DNA of 64,000 nt from Streptomyces sp. NBC_00258 (GCF_036182465.1 NZ_CP108081.1:5642001-5706000), one strand, 5' to 3'. Shown: positions 41,590-49,685, counted from the first letter of the stretch. Numbers and translations are program-made. The notes: generated from the letters alone by a model not told the origin.

Positions 41590-42381
41590 ATGACACGCAC
41601 CGGCCGCAAGGGACATCACCGGAGCAAGAAGAAGCGCATCGCCCTCATGCTGGCCCCGGTGGTGGCCGCGGCGGTGGCCGTTCCGCTGATGAACCAGGCG
41701 GGTGCCGCCACCCCCTCCGAGGTGTCCAAGGACTGCGCGGAGGACTCCGCGAAACTGGACAACTGTGAATTCGTCGACGTCCAGGTCAAGAGGAACAGCC
41801 TGGGCGCGAACAAGCGCGTCTCGACCGTGACGGACAACTGCGGATCCACGACCGCCGCCACGAAGGACTTCAGCGTGTCCGCATCGGTGACGAGGTCCAT
41901 CACCCTTGAGGACGGGTTCACGGCCGCCGCGGACTCGAAGCTGGGCAACTCGTTCTTCGAGATAGGCGCCAAGTTCAACACGACGGAATTCAGCATCAAG
42001 CGTGACGACACCGGAACCGGATTCGACTTCTCGAGGACCGACACCGTGAAGGCCGACCACCTCGGCTTCTTCATGTGGTCCGAGAAGCGCACCGACGTGA
42101 GCGGATTCCTCAGGGCCACGTACAAGGAGGAGCAGAACGGCCAGAAGGTGTTCTTCTCCCCCAGCGAGGGCGGCACGAGCGTGCACGTCTTCTATCCGCA
42201 GCTCCTGAAGAACGGCACCCCCGACGGCCGCCTCTGGCTGCGCAACGTGAAGTGCGGAACTCCCGAGGCGAGCGGAATCCAGAACTCGTCGAACAGCATC
42301 CGCACGGAACCCGGATTCGAAGAGGGCGGCACGAACGTCTCGGACGTCGAGATCCCGCTGTCCGAGATCCCGGCGCCGTAG
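41590..42381 (+). CDS. Secreted protein of unknown function, second of the pair; aerolysin-like strand pattern
   Basis: A 263-aa exported protein with a long basic start and signal helix (IALMLAPVVAAAVAVPLMNQAGA). DNCEFVDVQVKRN echoes the first gene. The centre, TKDFSVSASVTRSITLEDGF...LGNSFFEIGAKFNTTEFSIKRD, alternates Ser/Thr with hydrophobic residues in long strands around a loop. That is the look of the stem region in ETX/MTX2 (aerolysin-fold) pore formers; the assignment is by eye only. ATG 41590 follows AAGGAGA; 54 bp after the first gene, so co-transcribed. A strong terminator follows at 42475. Confidence 0.65.
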   Translation: MTRTGRKGHHRSKKKRIALMLAPVVAAAVAVPLMNQAGAATPSEVSKDCAEDSAKLDNCEFVDVQVKRNSLGANKRVSTVTDNCGSTTAATKDFSVSASVTRSITLEDGFTAAADSKLGNSFFEIGAKFNTTEFSIKRDDTGTGFDFSRTDTVKADHLGFFMWSEKRTDVSGFLRATYKEEQNGQKVFFSPSEGGTSVHVFYPQLLKNGTPDGRLWLRNVKCGTPEASGIQNSSNSIRTEPGFEEGGTNVSDVEIPLSEIPAP

Positions 42382-42474
42382 GCGGCAGCGACAGCCGTAC
42401 AGCGGAAGCGCCCGCCGTAATCGGGAGCGACCGCGGTGAAGTACGGCAACGGCACCGGTAACAAGGCACGAACG

Positions 42475-42497
42475 GCCCCCGCGATTCACGCGGGGGC
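42475..42497 (+). terminator. Terminator after the secreted pair
   Basis: GCCCCCGCG (42475-42483) and CGCGGGGGC (42489-42497) form a perfect 9-bp stem with a 5-nt loop, between convergent genes. Confidence 0.8.
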
Positions 42498-42544
42498 TTC
42501 TCCGTGCCGCGGCGCCACGGACATCTGCCGTGCCGCCCGCCGCC

Positions 42545-43333
42545 TCAGCGTGCGGCCGATCCCAGGGTGCCCTGGGTGTCGCTGTACGGGGCCCCGAGCC
42601 ACCGCAGCACCGCGTCAGTGCCGCCGCGGGCGTCCAGCTTGGCGTAGATGTTGCTGAGGTTGTTGCGGACGGTCTTCTCGCTCAGCCCTAATCGCAGGCC
42701 GATCTCCTGTGCGCCCAGGCCGGTCGAGAGCAGTTCCATGATCTCCCGCTCCCGGGGCGAGAGCAGGGCGCGCATCCGCTCCGTCGCCTCCCCGCCGCCC
42801 GGTATCCGCCGGGCCGCGTCGCGCAGGGCGGCGCACGCGGTCGGCGAGAGGTAGGTGTGGCCGACCGTGGCGGCCATCACCGCCGAGGACAGCATGTGGG
42901 TGCAGTAGTCGCCCTCGACCAGATAACCCGCGCCGCCCCGGAACACCTCGACCACCGTCTCCGTGTCCCGTCGCGGGCTGAGGACGATCACCGGGGCGCT
43001 CATCGCACCCATGCCCTTCAACAGCCCGGCGAAGGCGGTCGACGGGTCCTCGCACCGGAGAACGACGACGTCCACCGCGCCCTCCGACGAAGGTTCCCGG
43101 AGCGCGCGGTACGGCGGGGACAAGCGCAGCACCCGGCCCACGTACGGATCGTCCGGGGCCGGCCAGTCCTCGTGCGGCCAGTCGCCGTCGGCGCAGGCCA
43201 GAGCGACGGACAGCTTGCGGGAGGGATCCGCGGGAACGGTGGTGCCGACGTGCTGGGAGCCATGCTGTGCGCCGTGCTGTGAACCGTGCTGTGCGCTGTG
43301 CTTGGAAGTTCGGACGTGCCGGGGGGATCGCAC
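42545..43333 (-). CDS. LuxR-family regulator with atypical receiver domain
   Basis: A 262-aa DNA-binding regulator from GTG 43333. Residues 14-29 are a QHGSQHGAQHGSQHV repeat encoded by 12-bp DNA repeats. A receiver-like domain follows (about 40-170: SVALACADGDW, VIVLSPRRDTETVVEVFRGGAGYLVEG), but the strand that should carry the phospho-Asp reads VDVVVLRCEDPS, without LLDxxMP. The LuxR HTH is LSPREREIMELLSTGLGAQEIGLRLGLSEKTVRNNLSNIYAKLDA. Likely a phosphorylation-independent orphan. It is close to the secreted pair, but that link is unproven. Confidence 0.82.
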   Translation of the reverse strand: MRSPRHVRTSKHSAQHGSQHGAQHGSQHVGTTVPADPSRKLSVALACADGDWPHEDWPAPDDPYVGRVLRLSPPYRALREPSSEGAVDVVVLRCEDPSTAFAGLLKGMGAMSAPVIVLSPRRDTETVVEVFRGGAGYLVEGDYCTHMLSSAVMAATVGHTYLSPTACAALRDAARRIPGGGEATERMRALLSPREREIMELLSTGLGAQEIGLRLGLSEKTVRNNLSNIYAKLDARGGTDAVLRWLGAPYSDTQGTLGSAAR

Positions 43334-43413
43334 TTCGCGTGTCCTTCCGCCGAAGCCATGACGTCCTTACATACGCGGCACAGGCGGAAGATGTTCGAAG
43401 TTTCAATAAAGAA

Positions 43414-43432
43414 CTGTCTGGCTGTCAGACAG
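43414..43432 (-). terminator. Hairpin with T-rich tail after the LLM gene
   Basis: CTGTCTG (43414-43420) and CAGACAG (43426-43432) are perfect arms with a 5-nt loop. On the minus strand they are followed by TTCTTTATTG, a classic intrinsic terminator for the gene ending at 43461. It could also act as an operator for the regulator starting at 43333. Confidence 0.65.
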
Positions 43433-43460
43433 GTTCCCCATGAGCGGCCACAACAGCGGC

Positions 43461-44447
43461 CTACAACAGCGGGGCGACCTCGGCGCCGAACGCGGCCATC
43501 TGGTCGGTGAGTTCGGTGCGGCTCCGGCTGCGGAAGCGCACCTGGATCTGGTGCACGCCCATCGCCCGGTACGCGCGCAGCGACTCGGCGAGCGCCTCGG
43601 GAGCTCCACTGAGAGTGCGGCGCCCCACGCTCCACCCCGGCTCCCCCACGTACAGCGGCTCGGTGATCGCGCCGACGACGAGGGGCCCGACGATCCCCGC
43701 CTCCTCCCTCAGCCGTCGGACACGGGCGATCTGCTCGGGCAGCCGCTCCCGCGGATCCCCCTGCGGCAGCCATCCGTCACCCCTGACCGCGGCCCGCCGG
43801 ACGGCGGCGGGCGAGGACCCGCCGACCCAGACGGGTACCCGTTCCTGCGCGGGCCGGGGTCGCTGCCCGAGCCCTTCGAAGTCGTACAACTTCCCATGAT
43901 GGGTGGGGAATTCATCGGGCCCGAGCGCGGCCCGCAGCGCGTCGACGCACTCGTCGAGCACCGCCCCTCGCCGCTCGAAGTCCACCCCAAGGACCTCGAA
44001 CTCCTCCTGTACGTGTCCGGCGCCGACCCCGAGGATCAGGCGCCCCCCGCTCAGGTGGTCGAGGGTCGCGTACTGCTTGGCCGTGATCAGCGGGTGCCGC
44101 AGCCCGACGACCGCGACATGGCTCAACAGCCTTACGCGCTCGGTGACTCCGGCCAGGAAGGCGAGGGTGGCCACCGGGTCGTACCAGACCGTGCTCATCG
44201 CGGAGGCGAGGCGGCGCGGTATGGCCACGTGGTCGCAGCTCGCGATGTAGTCGAAGCCGGAGCGGTCGGCCGTGCGGGCGATCTCGACGAGGTCGGCGGG
44301 ACCCGCGTCCGCCTCCCACGCCTCCGCGTAGAGGGTGCTCTGGGACTGGACGGGGAGCTGGATCCCGTAACTGAAGGGCGTATCGCCGAGGGGTGCGGTG
44401 CCGGAGGCCGCGCTGTCGGAGGACGTGTTGCCGAGAGGGGCGCTCAA
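43461..44447 (-). CDS. LLM-class F420-dependent oxidoreductase
   Basis: A 328-aa luciferase-like barrel: FSYGIQLPVQSQSTLYAEAWE, FDYIASCDHVAIPRRLASA and TLDHLSGGRLILGVGAGHVQEEF, the F420-type pattern. The start is TTG 44447, overlapping the amidohydrolase stop by 4 bp (TTGA), so translation is coupled; the ribosome site is weak. A common transcript should start at the promoter with the CTGACG operator (45684-45712). Confidence 0.85.
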   Translation of the reverse strand: MSAPLGNTSSDSAASGTAPLGDTPFSYGIQLPVQSQSTLYAEAWEADAGPADLVEIARTADRSGFDYIASCDHVAIPRRLASAMSTVWYDPVATLAFLAGVTERVRLLSHVAVVGLRHPLITAKQYATLDHLSGGRLILGVGAGHVQEEFEVLGVDFERRGAVLDECVDALRAALGPDEFPTHHGKLYDFEGLGQRPRPAQERVPVWVGGSSPAAVRRAAVRGDGWLPQGDPRERLPEQIARVRRLREEAGIVGPLVVGAITEPLYVGEPGWSVGRRTLSGAPEALAESLRAYRAMGVHQIQVRFRSRSRTELTDQMAAFGAEVAPLL

Positions 44448-45676
44448 CGGGCACCGCCCGGCCCGGCCCACAGCCCGTCCTCGGTCAGGCCCAGGAGCTC
44501 GATCGCGTTGCGCCGTACGATCCGGTCGACGACGTCCGCGTCCAGGTGGCCCATCTGCGCCTCGCCGACCTCCCTCGACTTCGGCCAGGTGGAGTCGGAG
44601 TGGGGGTAGTCGGTCTCGTACAGCACGTTCCCCACGCCGATGGCGTCGAGGTTCTTCAGCCCGAAGGCGTCGTCGAAGAAGCAGCCGTAGACGTGCTCGG
44701 TGAAGAGTTCGGACGGCGGGCGGTGGACCTTGTCGGCGACGCCGCCCCACCCACGGTTCTCCTCCCAGACCACATCGGCGCGTTCGAGGATGTACGGGAT
44801 CCAGCCGATCTGGCCCTCCGCGTACATGACCTTGAGGTTGGGGAAGCGCTCGAACTTTCCGCTCATCAGCCAGTCGACCATCGAGAAGCAGCAGTTGGCG
44901 AAGGTGATGGTGGAGCCGACGGCCGGCGGGGCGTCGGCGGAGGTGGAGGGCATCCGGCTGCTCGACCCGATGTGCATGGCGATGACCGTGCCGGTCTCGT
45001 CGCAGGCGGCGAGGAACGGATCCCACTCGTCCGTATGAACGGAGGGCAGTCCGAGGTGCGGAGGTATCTCGGAGAAGGCGACGGCCCGTACCCCGCGGGC
45101 GGCGTTGCGCCGCACCTCCTGCGCGGCGAGTTCCGCGTCCCACAGGGGTATGAGGGTGAGCGGTATCAGGCGGCCCGCGGCATCGGGGCCGCACCACTCG
45201 TCGACCATCCAGTCGTTGTAGGCGCGCACCGAGAGGAGCCCCAGTTCCCGGTCCTTGGCCTCGGTGAAGGTCTGACCGCAGAAGCGGGGGAAGGTGGGGA
45301 AACAGAGGGCGGACTGGACGTGGTTGACGTCCATGTCGGCCAGACGCTGCGGGACGTCGTACGACCCCGGGCGCATCTGCTCGTAGGTGATGACTTCGAG
45401 TTTGATCTCGTCCCTGTCGTATCCGACGGCGGTGTCGAGACGGGTGAGAGGGCGGTGCAGGTCCTCGTAGACCCACCAGTCGCCGATCGGGCCGTCGTCC
45501 CCGGGGTTGCCCATGACCGGGGCGAACTTGCCGCCCAGGAAGGTCATTTCCTTGAGCGGGGCGCGAACGATGCGCGGCCCCCTGTCCCGGTACTGCGACG
45601 GGAGCCGGTCCCGCCAGACGTTGGGGGGTTCCACCGTGTGGTCGTCCACCGAGATGATCTTCGGGAAGGTCTCCAT
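44444..45676 (-). CDS. Amidohydrolase_2-family metal-dependent hydrolase/decarboxylase
   Basis: A 410-aa TIM-barrel enzyme: SVDDHTVEPPNVW (metal-binding DxH), AMHIGSSSRMP and YETDYPHSDSTWP (catalytic Asp and second-shell His). This matches the amidohydrolase_2 group of decarboxylases and ring-cleavage hydrolases (ACMSD, OHCU-like). ATG 45676 sits 8 nt after a TACCGT -10, so the mRNA is nearly leaderless. It is the first of two genes; the LLM gene follows by a 4-bp overlap. Confidence 0.88.
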   Translation of the reverse strand: METFPKIISVDDHTVEPPNVWRDRLPSQYRDRGPRIVRAPLKEMTFLGGKFAPVMGNPGDDGPIGDWWVYEDLHRPLTRLDTAVGYDRDEIKLEVITYEQMRPGSYDVPQRLADMDVNHVQSALCFPTFPRFCGQTFTEAKDRELGLLSVRAYNDWMVDEWCGPDAAGRLIPLTLIPLWDAELAAQEVRRNAARGVRAVAFSEIPPHLGLPSVHTDEWDPFLAACDETGTVIAMHIGSSSRMPSTSADAPPAVGSTITFANCCFSMVDWLMSGKFERFPNLKVMYAEGQIGWIPYILERADVVWEENRGWGGVADKVHRPPSELFTEHVYGCFFDDAFGLKNLDAIGVGNVLYETDYPHSDSTWPKSREVGEAQMGHLDADVVDRIVRRNAIELLGLTEDGLWAGPGGAR

Positions 45677-45683
45677 GGGTTTT

Positions 45684-45712
45684 ACGGTAGCGCCGATCTG
45701 ACGGCCCGTCAG
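45684..45712 (-). promoter_or_regulatory. Promoter with CTGACG operator overlapping the -35
   Basis: CTGACGGCCCGTCAG (45698-45712) is a perfect palindrome. Read on the minus strand, its CTGACG acts as -35 and TACCGT (45689-45684) as -10, with exactly 17 bp between them. Confidence 0.75.
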
Positions 45713-45899
45713 CTATCGGGCGGCGGCTCTCTGGAATGCGGGAACCTCGTCACGGGGTTGCGGGGAGGGGGTGTGGGCCCTGTGAGGGCTTGCGCCACTC
45801 GGCACGGCGGCCTGTGATCGGTGTCTCCCACGGCTGACGCATCCGCCATGAACAAGGCAAACTGGCCTGGTTGTCATGACGTTTCGGCAGGGGGCAGCG

Positions 45900-48866
45900 A
45901 TGGACGGTGTACCGCGAGTACCGGAGCAGTGGCGTCCCGATGATTCGGCGGCGCTCCGCTTCAGCGTGCTCGGCCCGGTGCGCGCCTGGCGTGGGGCGGA
46001 TTCCTTGCCCACCGGGTCCCCTCAACAACGTGCCCTGCTGGCGGCCCTGCTGCTCCGCGAGGGCCGCACGGCGACGGCGGGCGAGCTGATCGACGCGCTG
46101 TGGGGGGAGGAGCCGCCTTCGCAGGCGTTGGCGGCGGTTCGGACGTATGCGTCGCGGTTGCGGAAGATCCTTTCCCCCGGCGTTCTGGTCAGTGAGTCGG
46201 GCGGGTATGCCGTCCGGCTCACCGACGCGTCCGGCGTGGGTGCCTCGCTGGACCTCGCGCTGGCCCAGGAGCTGGCGGCCGACGCGGAGAAGGCGAAGGC
46301 GACGGGCGACCTGTGCCATGCGCGCGCCCTGCTGAACAAGGCGCTGAGCCTGTGGGACGGGGAGGTCCTGGCGAGCGTTCCGGGTCCGTACGCGGAGACC
46401 CAGCGCGCACGTCTGGAGGAGTGGCGGCTCCAACTCGTCGAGTCCCGGCTGGACATGGACCTGGAGCAGGGCTGCCACGCGGAGGCGATCTCCGAACTGA
46501 CGGCGCTCACCGCGGCCCATCCCCTCCGGGAACGGCTGCGCGAGCTGCTGATGCTTGCGCTGTACCGCTCGGGCCGGCAGGCGGAGGCCCTGGCCGCCTA
46601 CGCGGACACCCGGCGGCTGCTGGCGGACGAACTGGGCGTGGACCCACGGCCCGGTCTGCAGGAACTCCAGCAGCGCATCCTGCAGGCGGACCCGGGGCTC
46701 GCGGAACCCTCGGCCCCGCTGACCCCCGAGACCGCGTCCGCGCCGGTGCGCCCGGCCCAACTCCCGGCCAGCGTCTCGGACTTCACCGGCCGGTCGTCCT
46801 TCGTGACCGAGCTGAGCGAGGTCCTGGCTGCGGCATCGGCGTCCGAGGGCCAGGTGATGGCGGTGTCGGCGCTGGCCGGCATCGGCGGCGTGGGCAAGAC
46901 GACGCTGGCCGTCCATGTCGCGCACCGGGCCCGGAGCGCCTTCCCGGACGGACAGCTGTACGTGGACCTGCAGGGAGCGGGCTCACGGGCGGTCGCACCC
47001 GAGACGGTCCTCGGCGCCTTCCTGCGCGCCCTGGGCACGGCCGACGCGGCGATACCGGACTCCCTGGAGGAGCGGGCGGCCCTGTACCGCTCGACCCTGG
47101 ACGGCCGCCGGATCCTGGTGCTGCTGGACAACGCCCGGGACGCGGCCCAGGTACGCCCTCTGCTGCCCGGCATGGAGGGGTGTGCGGCGCTGGTGACGTC
47201 GCGGGTGCGGATGGTCGACCTGGCCGGCGCCCATCTCGTCGACCTGGACGTGATGTCGCCGGAGGAGGCACTCCAGCTCTTCACCAAGATCGTGGGCGAG
47301 GAACGGGTGGCCTCGGAGCGCGAGTCTGCCCTTGACGTGGTGGCGGCGTGCGGATTCCTGCCCCTTGCGATCAGGATCGCCGCCTCCCGTCTGGCGGCCC
47401 GGCGCACGTGGACGGTCTCGGTCCTCGCGGCGAAGCTGGCCGACGAACGGCGGCGTCTGGACGAACTCCAGGCGGGCGACCTGGCCGTGAAGGCGACCTT
47501 CGAGCTCGGGTACGGGCAGCTGGAGCCGGCCCAGGCCCGCGCGTTCCGGCTGCTCGGGCTGGCGGACGGTCCGGACATCTCGCTGGCCGCGGCCGCCGCG
47601 GCGCTGGACCTTCCGGTCGAGGAGACCGAGGACCTGCTGGAATCCCTCGTCGACACCTCACTCCTGGAGTCGGCCGCGCCCGGCCGCTACCGCTACCACG
47701 ACCTGGTCCGGCTCTACGCGCGTGCGTGCGCGGAGCGGGACGAGCAGCCACCGGGCGAGCGGGCGGCGGCGATGTCGCGGATGCTCGACTTCTACCTGGC
47801 CACGGCCGCCGGGGTCTACGCGATCGAGCGGCCCGGGGACCGACTGGTGGATCACCTGGAAGTGACGGAGTACCCGGGGCTGCGGTTCACGGAGGGCAGC
47901 ACCGCCCTCGACTGGCTCTACAACGAGGCCTCGCCACTGCTCGCCTGCGTACGGCAGTCGGCGGGTACAGACCGGTTGCGGCGGGCGGTGGACCTGCTGT
48001 GGGCCGCCAAGGACCTCACCGAGTCCGGGGCAAACTCCCACCAGTACGAGACGACTGCCAGGGCGATGTGCGAGGCCACGCGGACCGCGGGGGACGCGCA
48101 CGCGGAGGGCAGAGCGCGGACGACGTTCACCAATGTCCTGCTGGTCTCCGGCCGCATCCAGCAGGCCGCCGAACAGGCTCAGCTCGCCATGGAACTCGCC
48201 GCCTCCGCGCGTGACGCCATGGCCATGAGCTGGGCGGCCAACGACCGCGGGCTCACCCTCATGCACCAGGAGCAGTACGCGGACGGCAAGCCGTTCTTCG
48301 AGCAGGCGATCGAGGGATACGCCACGATCGGCAACCGGCCCCTCGAAGCGCTCAGCCTGTGCAACCTGTCGCGAGCGCACCTGGGCATGGGCAACATCGC
48401 CATGGCGGTGGAGATAGCGCAGCGCGCCCTCTCGGCGTACCTGGAGATCGGCCAGACCCTGCGTCTCGCCAACGGTCACTTCACCCTGGGCATCGCACTG
48501 ACGAGGGCCGGCCGTCACACCGAGGCCCTCAGCCAGCTCTCCGACGCCCTGTCCGTCTTCGGCAGCCACCGGCAGCGGCTCTGGGAGGGGACGACCAACT
48601 TCCGGATCGCCGAGGTGCACCTGGCCGCCCGCCGCCCCGCGCAGGCGGCCCAGCACGCCGAGCAGGCCCTCGCGCTCGGCTGCATCGGCGGCGACCGGAT
48701 GCAGGGCACAGTGCTGACGCTGCTGGGCCGGGCCCTCACCATGCTGGGGCAGGTGGACCGCGCCAGGGTCTGCTGGCGCGAGGCGCTCAACCTCTACGAA
48801 CAGCACGGCGGTGCCGCGCAGGCCGAGGAGGTACGCGCGCTGCTCACGCCCGCCACCGCGGCGTGA
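45900..48866 (+). CDS. afsR: AfsR, SARP-family global regulator with NB-ARC and TPR domains
   Basis: Pleiotropic activator of antibiotic production, phosphorylated by Ser/Thr kinases such as AfsK; 988 aa. The N-terminus MDGVPRVPEQ...LRFSVLGPVRAWR closely resembles the AfsR of S. coelicolor as I remember it. The layout is OmpR-type winged helix (about 20-100, GSPQQRALLAALLLREGRT), BTAD (about 105-250, RERLRELLMLALYRSGRQAEAL), NB-ARC ATPase with Walker A GIGGVGKTT at 327-335 and LVLLDNA, then TPRs (about 690-980). I start at ATG 45900 after GGCAGGGGGCAG; ATG 45876 is in frame but less likely. afsS follows, 212 bp downstream. Confidence 0.95.
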   Translation: MDGVPRVPEQWRPDDSAALRFSVLGPVRAWRGADSLPTGSPQQRALLAALLLREGRTATAGELIDALWGEEPPSQALAAVRTYASRLRKILSPGVLVSESGGYAVRLTDASGVGASLDLALAQELAADAEKAKATGDLCHARALLNKALSLWDGEVLASVPGPYAETQRARLEEWRLQLVESRLDMDLEQGCHAEAISELTALTAAHPLRERLRELLMLALYRSGRQAEALAAYADTRRLLADELGVDPRPGLQELQQRILQADPGLAEPSAPLTPETASAPVRPAQLPASVSDFTGRSSFVTELSEVLAAASASEGQVMAVSALAGIGGVGKTTLAVHVAHRARSAFPDGQLYVDLQGAGSRAVAPETVLGAFLRALGTADAAIPDSLEERAALYRSTLDGRRILVLLDNARDAAQVRPLLPGMEGCAALVTSRVRMVDLAGAHLVDLDVMSPEEALQLFTKIVGEERVASERESALDVVAACGFLPLAIRIAASRLAARRTWTVSVLAAKLADERRRLDELQAGDLAVKATFELGYGQLEPAQARAFRLLGLADGPDISLAAAAAALDLPVEETEDLLESLVDTSLLESAAPGRYRYHDLVRLYARACAERDEQPPGERAAAMSRMLDFYLATAAGVYAIERPGDRLVDHLEVTEYPGLRFTEGSTALDWLYNEASPLLACVRQSAGTDRLRRAVDLLWAAKDLTESGANSHQYETTARAMCEATRTAGDAHAEGRARTTFTNVLLVSGRIQQAAEQAQLAMELAASARDAMAMSWAANDRGLTLMHQEQYADGKPFFEQAIEGYATIGNRPLEALSLCNLSRAHLGMGNIAMAVEIAQRALSAYLEIGQTLRLANGHFTLGIALTRAGRHTEALSQLSDALSVFGSHRQRLWEGTTNFRIAEVHLAARRPAQAAQHAEQALALGCIGGDRMQGTVLTLLGRALTMLGQVDRARVCWREALNLYEQHGGAAQAEEVRALLTPATAA

Positions 48867-48887
48867 ACGGCATGCGGTGACCGGGCA

Positions 48888-48935
48888 GTTCGGACGTTCA
48901 GCATTCGTTTATCTCCGCCCGGCACTCTCGTACAT
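48888..48935 (+). promoter_or_regulatory. Candidate AfsR/PhoP-type binding region and afsS promoter
   Basis: GTTCGGAC, GTTCAGCATTC and GTTTATCTCCG follow one another (48888-48917) like the GTTC repeats bound by AfsR and PhoP at afsS promoters. GTACAT (48930-48935) is a possible -10. A second candidate -10, TAATGT, lies at 48986-48991. Confidence 0.5.
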
Positions 48936-48999
48936 GTCACACCGTCGCGTCGGGGGGCAGACGGTCTGACCAGGAGCCCAACGGCTAATGTGCGGCTCC

Positions 49000-49045
49000 G
49001 AACGCCCGTCCAGCGACCCTCGGGGGAGTTTCTGGACGGGCGTTC
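49000..49045 (+). promoter_or_regulatory. Perfect 14-bp hairpin in the afsS leader
   Basis: GAACGCCCGTCCAG (49000-49013) and CTGGACGGGCGTTC (49032-49045) pair perfectly with an 18-nt loop, 18 nt before the afsS ribosome site (GGAGG 49064-49068). It could terminate readthrough from afsR or control afsS translation or stability. Confidence 0.7.
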
Positions 49046-49078
49046 CTTACTCGTCACCACAACGGAGGATTCAGGCCC

Positions 49079-49363
49079 ATGAGCGAGACGAAGAAGGAAA
49101 CGGACCTCACCACGCAGGACAACGGCATGCCGTCGCCGCCCGCCAAGGACCCGGTCGTGACTCCGCTCGACAACGGGATGCCGACGCCGCCGGCGAAGGG
49201 CTCGGACGCCACCACGCAGGACAACGGGATGCCCGCGCCGCCGGTCAAGGACCCCGAGGTCACCACGCTCGACAACGGCATGCCCAGTGAGCCGGCCGAC
49301 ATCCGGACGATGGACAACGGCATGCCCTCCCCGCCGGCGCTGGACCTCGACGGCGGCAAGTAG
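49079..49363 (+). CDS. afsS: AfsS, small repeat-containing activator of secondary metabolism
   Basis: A 94-aa cytoplasmic regulator, longer than the roughly 63-aa S. coelicolor AfsS. The DNGMP motif appears five times (residues 14-18, 31-35, 48-52, 65-69, 79-83) with spacing 17, 17, 17 and 14, each usually flanked by TT(Q/L) and SPP/TPP/APP. S. coelicolor AfsS uses a similar DNHMP repeat. AfsS is switched on by AfsR and raises antibiotic production by an unclear mechanism. ATG 49079 has GGAGG 10 nt upstream. Two strong hairpins follow (49387-49466). Confidence 0.92.
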   Translation: MSETKKETDLTTQDNGMPSPPAKDPVVTPLDNGMPTPPAKGSDATTQDNGMPAPPVKDPEVTTLDNGMPSEPADIRTMDNGMPSPPALDLDGGK

Positions 49364-49386
49364 AGACCTTCATCCCGACGGGGATC

Positions 49387-49421
49387 GGCCGCGGTGGCGC
49401 GGAGGGGGAGCCACCGCGGCC
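49387..49421 (+). terminator. First hairpin downstream of afsS
   Basis: GGCCGCGGTGG (49387-49397) and CCACCGCGGCC (49411-49421), perfect 11-bp arms, 13-nt loop. Confidence 0.75.
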
Positions 49422-49439
49422 GAGGTCTGTCCGGGCACC

Positions 49440-49466
49440 GGTTCGGGCCAATCGGTGGCCCGAACC
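49440..49466 (+). terminator. Second hairpin downstream of afsS
   Basis: GGTTCGGGCCA (49440-49450) and TGGCCCGAACC (49456-49466), perfect 11-bp arms with a 5-nt loop. Confidence 0.75.
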
Positions 49467-49507
49467 GTTCGATGCCGTCGAACAATCGCCACCCCCACCG
49501 CTAGCGT
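49467..49507 (+). promoter_or_regulatory. Promoter region of the secreted AfsS-motif peptide
   Basis: The palindrome GTTCGA-TGCCG-TCGAAC (49467-49483) ends 18 bp before TAGCGT (49502-49507), a likely -10. It therefore overlaps or abuts the -35 and could be a regulator site. Confidence 0.45.
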
Positions 49508-49548
49508 CACTTGCTGTTCGGAAGTCCCCTCCCCAACAAGGAGCCGAG

Positions 49549-49674
49549 ATGACCCGTACCAAGAAGATCCTCGCCACGTTCGCCCTGGTGCTCGGCATCG
49601 CCGCAGCGGCCGCCAGCCCGGCCCTCGCCGACAACCCCATGCCGGTGGCCCCGCTGGAAAACCCCATGCCCTGA
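49549..49674 (+). CDS. Exported 41-aa peptide with AfsS-like NPMP motifs
   Basis: A 41-aa open frame with AAGGAG (49538-49543) 5 nt before ATG 49549. Residues 1-27 (MTRTKKILATFALVLGIAAA then AASPALA) make a textbook Sec signal peptide with an ALA cut site. Cleavage would release DNPMPVAPLENPMP, 14 residues containing DNPMP and ENPMP, variants of the DNGMP repeat of the adjacent AfsS. The gene has its own promoter and a 16-bp-stem terminator (49686-49721). An extracellular peptide signal is inference; the ORF and the motif are seen directly. I recall no family for it. Confidence 0.75.
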   Translation: MTRTKKILATFALVLGIAAAAASPALADNPMPVAPLENPMP

Positions 49675-49685
49675 CGCAGACTCCC

